Shown here in pieces: positions 61,936-64,000 of a stretch of 64,000 bases of DNA. This DNA comes from an uncultured Ruminococcus sp. (GTDB taxonomy: Bacteria > Bacillota > Clostridia > Oscillospirales > Ruminococcaceae). The position numbers and the translations under genes are program-made. Numbering within the stretch: the first letter of the stretch is position 1; every line of letters starts with the position of its first letter. The notes under the pieces are model-generated. The model saw only the letters and a program-made list of their open reading frames with translations, was not told the origin of the DNA and did no database searches. The DNA lies in contig CADCFQ010000007.1 of the NCBI GenBank assembly GCA_902800795.1, forward strand, positions 1 through 64,000, read 5' to 3'.

Positions 61936-62481
61936 ATGGGTGAATATGTTAGTGACAAAAAAGACATGGTGTTTCAAAGTGTTGATTCTTTACAACCAGT
62001 TGTTAATGTTGTAAATGAAGCGTCAGCTGCTCTTGATGACCCTGAACGTACTATCCGTGAAAGTGCTATTCCAGAAGTGTTAACAGGAGCCTTAGGTGCT
62101 GGCATTGGCGGTGCTGGTTCATTTGTTGCTCTATATGGTCTAGGTATAACAGGATTATCTGCCGCCGGAATCACATCCGGACTCGCAACTGCTGGTTCTA
62201 TCGTTGGCGGCGGAATGGTTGCAGGAGTATTTGTTCTGGCGACTCCAGCTGTAATACTTGCAGCTACCGGAGTTTGGATTGCATCTTCTTTAAAGTATAA
62301 ACAGCTTAAGCAGGAAAAGGAAAGACTATATACGGAAGCTCTCGCCAAACATGAAGCAATTATTAAAGCATTAAAAAAGGAAGTTGATGCAGATAAAGAA
62401 CGCTTAGACTACTTGACTAGTTTAAGTATTCTTTTACAGAAAGCAGTTGAGGATTTAAAACATGACCTAGGAATAGCATAA
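61936..62481 (+). CDS. Glycine-rich membrane protein of unknown function (operon gene 1)
   Basis: The 181-residue protein has a soluble start, a long Gly/Ala-rich hydrophobic region (about 45-115: ALGAGIGGAGSFVALYGLG, GITSGLATAGSIVGGGMVAG, TPAVILAATGVWIASSL) and a charged coiled coil (about 118-180). The hydrophobic part looks like two or three glycine-zipper helices able to insert in membranes. Its composition recalls ISG12/IFI6-type helices, but this is only a resemblance. The start at 61936 is preferred over 61906 because of AAAGGATGAG. It lies 10 bp before the next gene. Confidence 0.72.
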   Translation: MGEYVSDKKDMVFQSVDSLQPVVNVVNEASAALDDPERTIRESAIPEVLTGALGAGIGGAGSFVALYGLGITGLSAAGITSGLATAGSIVGGGMVAGVFVLATPAVILAATGVWIASSLKYKQLKQEKERLYTEALAKHEAIIKALKKEVDADKERLDYLTSLSILLQKAVEDLKHDLGIA

Positions 62482-62491
62482 GGAGGAACAT

Positions 62492-62836
62492 ATGGAAAAA
62501 GAAAACAATGAAAAATATGAAAGCAATGAAGACAAGCCTACTGAATTAATTGAAGCTGATAATCAAGAGGGTGTTCAAAACAACACTCCCTCTTCAAGCG
62601 ATAATGGGTCAATGGGATTTATTATCGGTGCAATAGGCGGCAGCTTTGGTTTATTCATGGCGTTCAAAGCATGGAGAGCTAAGAAAGCGCTAAAAAAAGA
62701 AAGAGAAAAGAACAAGGCCTATATGGAAGAAATAAAGAAACATCAGGCTGAAATAGCGGCCATAAAAGGTCGTAAACAAAGAGAAGAATACAAGTCCATG
62801 TTGTGGGAAGAGCTCATGTCAAAAAAGGAGGAATGA
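62492..62836 (+). CDS. Single-span membrane protein of unknown function (operon gene 2)
   Basis: The 114-residue protein has an acidic, disordered N-terminus (about 1-40), one glycine-rich membrane segment (SMGFIIGAIGGSFGLFMAF, about 42-60) and a strongly charged coiled coil to the end. The plan repeats that of gene 1 in smaller form, suggesting that the two proteins assemble in the membrane. AAGGAGG precedes the ATG. It overlaps or abuts the next gene (ATGA at 62833). Confidence 0.72.
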   Translation: MEKENNEKYESNEDKPTELIEADNQEGVQNNTPSSSDNGSMGFIIGAIGGSFGLFMAFKAWRAKKALKKEREKNKAYMEEIKKHQAEIAAIKGRKQREEYKSMLWEELMSKKEE

Positions 62837-62838
62837 CT

Positions 62839-64000
62839 ATGGGGCGATTCAAATATACTAAGGGACAGCAGCAGATAAACAATGTATTGAAATATCAGGA
62901 TGAACAGCTGAAAGAAATACTGGCCGATACAGATAAGACAGTTAATCAGACAGAAGCTGAGATAGAAGTGCTTGAAGCACTTCTAAGGAAACGCGGTATA
63001 GACCCCGATACTGTAAAGAATAAAACATCGCTAAAAACTCCTTCTTCACAAGTTATAGTAGTTCCTTCGTGGGAACAATTATGTGCTGAGGCAGAAGCTG
63101 CTGTAGGAAACAACTGTGAACTTGAAGATATACTTACGGAAGCTGAACTTCAAAGCAACCATGATTATCTTATCTCTTTGCGAAAAGAATATAATCAGAT
63201 TCATAAGCTTGATAAAGTCGATATATCTATTGCAGCATTAGCGGGAATTATTGCCGGAGCGGTTGATATTCTTCTTGTAGGTATACCACAACGAGGTAAA
63301 GCTGGCTTGGAAGGAGGAACGCTTTCCAATTATATCAGATCATACTTTGATAAGATATTGCCGCCTGATGAAATGGAGAAACTGGCAAATTCAAAAGAAA
63401 GTAAAGTGCCTTTTGATGCTCAGGATAACAGAAATACTACTGTTAATGTTGAGGGCTTATCTGCATATTATCATAGGCTTTTACAGCTTGGTCACGATCC
63501 ATTACTTGGATTCATTGTCGGTGTTATGGATATTATGACTGGTAAAATGACAACCATTGATAAATCTGGTAAGATTGCATCTCAAACAATGGAGAACTAC
63601 GCTGACAGAGTTGAACCTGATATATTCAAGGCCTTTGCCAAAGAACTTACTCATCTGAAATCTGATGTCACTACTTCTATGGGGCTTCCAGCGCCGCTTA
63701 TGAGCCTGTTTGACCTGCTCCAGTTTGGAAGCATAGGCGAGGAAGAGCAAACAATAGCAGAAATTGTACAGGGTATGTATTATGAAGGGTATGATTTTAT
63801 TCAATTCTGCGCTTCGTCAATCCCTGTAATGCTTACAGAGGTTATTGTCCGTTTATGCTATGCTATCAAAAGGATCAAGGAAGGGCATTCCATAAAAGAG
63901 TCTATACCTTTTTCACTGAATAGGGAGAAGCACCCTAAACTTGCAACTATGTTATTTATTGCTCATTCAGCTGCGACTGGAATAAATGCTGGGAAAGTGT
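62839..64000 (+). CDS. Large conserved protein of unknown function, partial (operon gene 3)
   Basis: The frame is open from the ATG at 62839 to the window end (387 codons so far) and lacks a stop, so it is partial. AAGGAGG sits 6 bp upstream; an ATG at 62833 is in frame but too close. The protein starts with a helical region (about 1-60), has a hydrophobic helix near 130-150 (ISIAALAGIIAGAVDILLVG), then the segments LLQLGHDPLLGFIVGVMDIM and HLKSDVTTSMGLPAPL, and further hydrophobic stretches near 325 and 375. The LGHDPLLG and HLKSD...GLP segments recur, by my recollection, in unnamed proteins on bacterial mobile elements. A function is not known. Confidence 0.75.
   Translation, partial: MGRFKYTKGQQQINNVLKYQDEQLKEILADTDKTVNQTEAEIEVLEALLRKRGIDPDTVKNKTSLKTPSSQVIVVPSWEQLCAEAEAAVGNNCELEDILTEAELQSNHDYLISLRKEYNQIHKLDKVDISIAALAGIIAGAVDILLVGIPQRGKAGLEGGTLSNYIRSYFDKILPPDEMEKLANSKESKVPFDAQDNRNTTVNVEGLSAYYHRLLQLGHDPLLGFIVGVMDIMTGKMTTIDKSGKIASQTMENYADRVEPDIFKAFAKELTHLKSDVTTSMGLPAPLMSLFDLLQFGSIGEEEQTIAEIVQGMYYEGYDFIQFCASSIPVMLTEVIVRLCYAIKRIKEGHSIKESIPFSLNREKHPKLATMLFIAHSAATGINAGKV

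Larger units (their letters stand above)
56099..64000. mobile_element. Integrative element with a Tn4451/TndX-type serine recombinase (right end outside window)
   Basis: The element begins where host repeat block 10 is cut, at a GA dinucleotide (56099-56100); GA is the known crossover dinucleotide of TnpX/TndX recombinases. It carries the large serine recombinase next to this end, a TnpW-like protein, a tyrosine-recombinase-like protein, XRE regulators and unknown cargo. Base composition becomes more AT-rich after about 58 kb. No conjugation genes are seen inside the window, so it may be a mobilisable transposon or the end of a larger conjugative element. Confidence 0.75.

Noticed and set aside
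1..64000. tRNA, rRNA, tmRNA, SRP RNA or 6S RNA genes
   Set aside because: I looked through the gaps for their conserved cores and saw none. A covariance-model scan would be needed to exclude small RNAs.

Overview
The window looks like a chromosome segment of a low-to-moderate GC Gram-positive anaerobe, most likely Ruminococcus or a close relative in the Oscillospiraceae. The support is a Gram-positive PolC, the pyrH-frr-uppS-cdsA-dxr-rseP-ispG-polC order, the sepF-ylmH-divIVA cluster, a split transketolase, short-form HisG with HisZ, heavy use of ATA, AGA and AGG codons, and strong GGAGG ribosome binding sites. No rRNA, tRNA or CRISPR array was seen.

Layout. 1-12.2 kb: der (minus), phosphoglucomutase, a metal-binding HMA protein with a decayed TetR-like remnant, an FtsX-type ABC transporter, a YbjQ-family protein, pgi and a small P-loop protein. 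12.2-26.2 kb: yceD-rpmF, then the cell envelope, isoprenoid and replication run pyrH, frr, uppS, cdsA, dxr, rseP, ispG, a membrane protein and polC. 26.3-33.4 kb: a histidine operon (hisZ G D x B H F y I E z) that lacks hisA and hisC. 33.7-49.1 kb: a conserved unknown, miaB-ylbF-mutS-mutL-miaA-hfq, then the division cluster (HlyD-like, ylmE, sepF, ylmH, divIVA), lspA, rluD and a HAD phosphatase. 49.2-51 kb: split transketolase. 51.0-52.2 kb, minus strand: a group of small peptide genes, two or three with double-glycine leaders, two of them under near-identical promoters. 52.3-56 kb, minus strand: a TSCPD protein, malic enzyme, a PHP phosphoesterase and a pseudouridine synthase.

From about 56.1 kb to the window end lies a foreign element. 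It starts at a GA dinucleotide that cuts a host repeat and carries a Tn4451/TndX-type large serine recombinase, a TnpW-like protein, a tyrosine-recombinase-like protein, two XRE-type regulators with a triple operator array, and an operon of three unknown proteins that runs off the window. Codon and base use become more AT-rich here.

A striking global feature is a family of long, hairpin-rich, GC-rich intergenic repeats (about ten blocks, up to about 1 kb). They often start right at a stop codon and end close to the next promoter, and they interrupt the normally continuous frr/uppS, cdsA/dxr and rseP/ispG junctions. The best candidates for undescribed biology are the double-glycine peptide cluster (51.0-52.2 kb), the three-gene unknown operon at the right edge (61.9-64 kb), and the intergenic repeat family.
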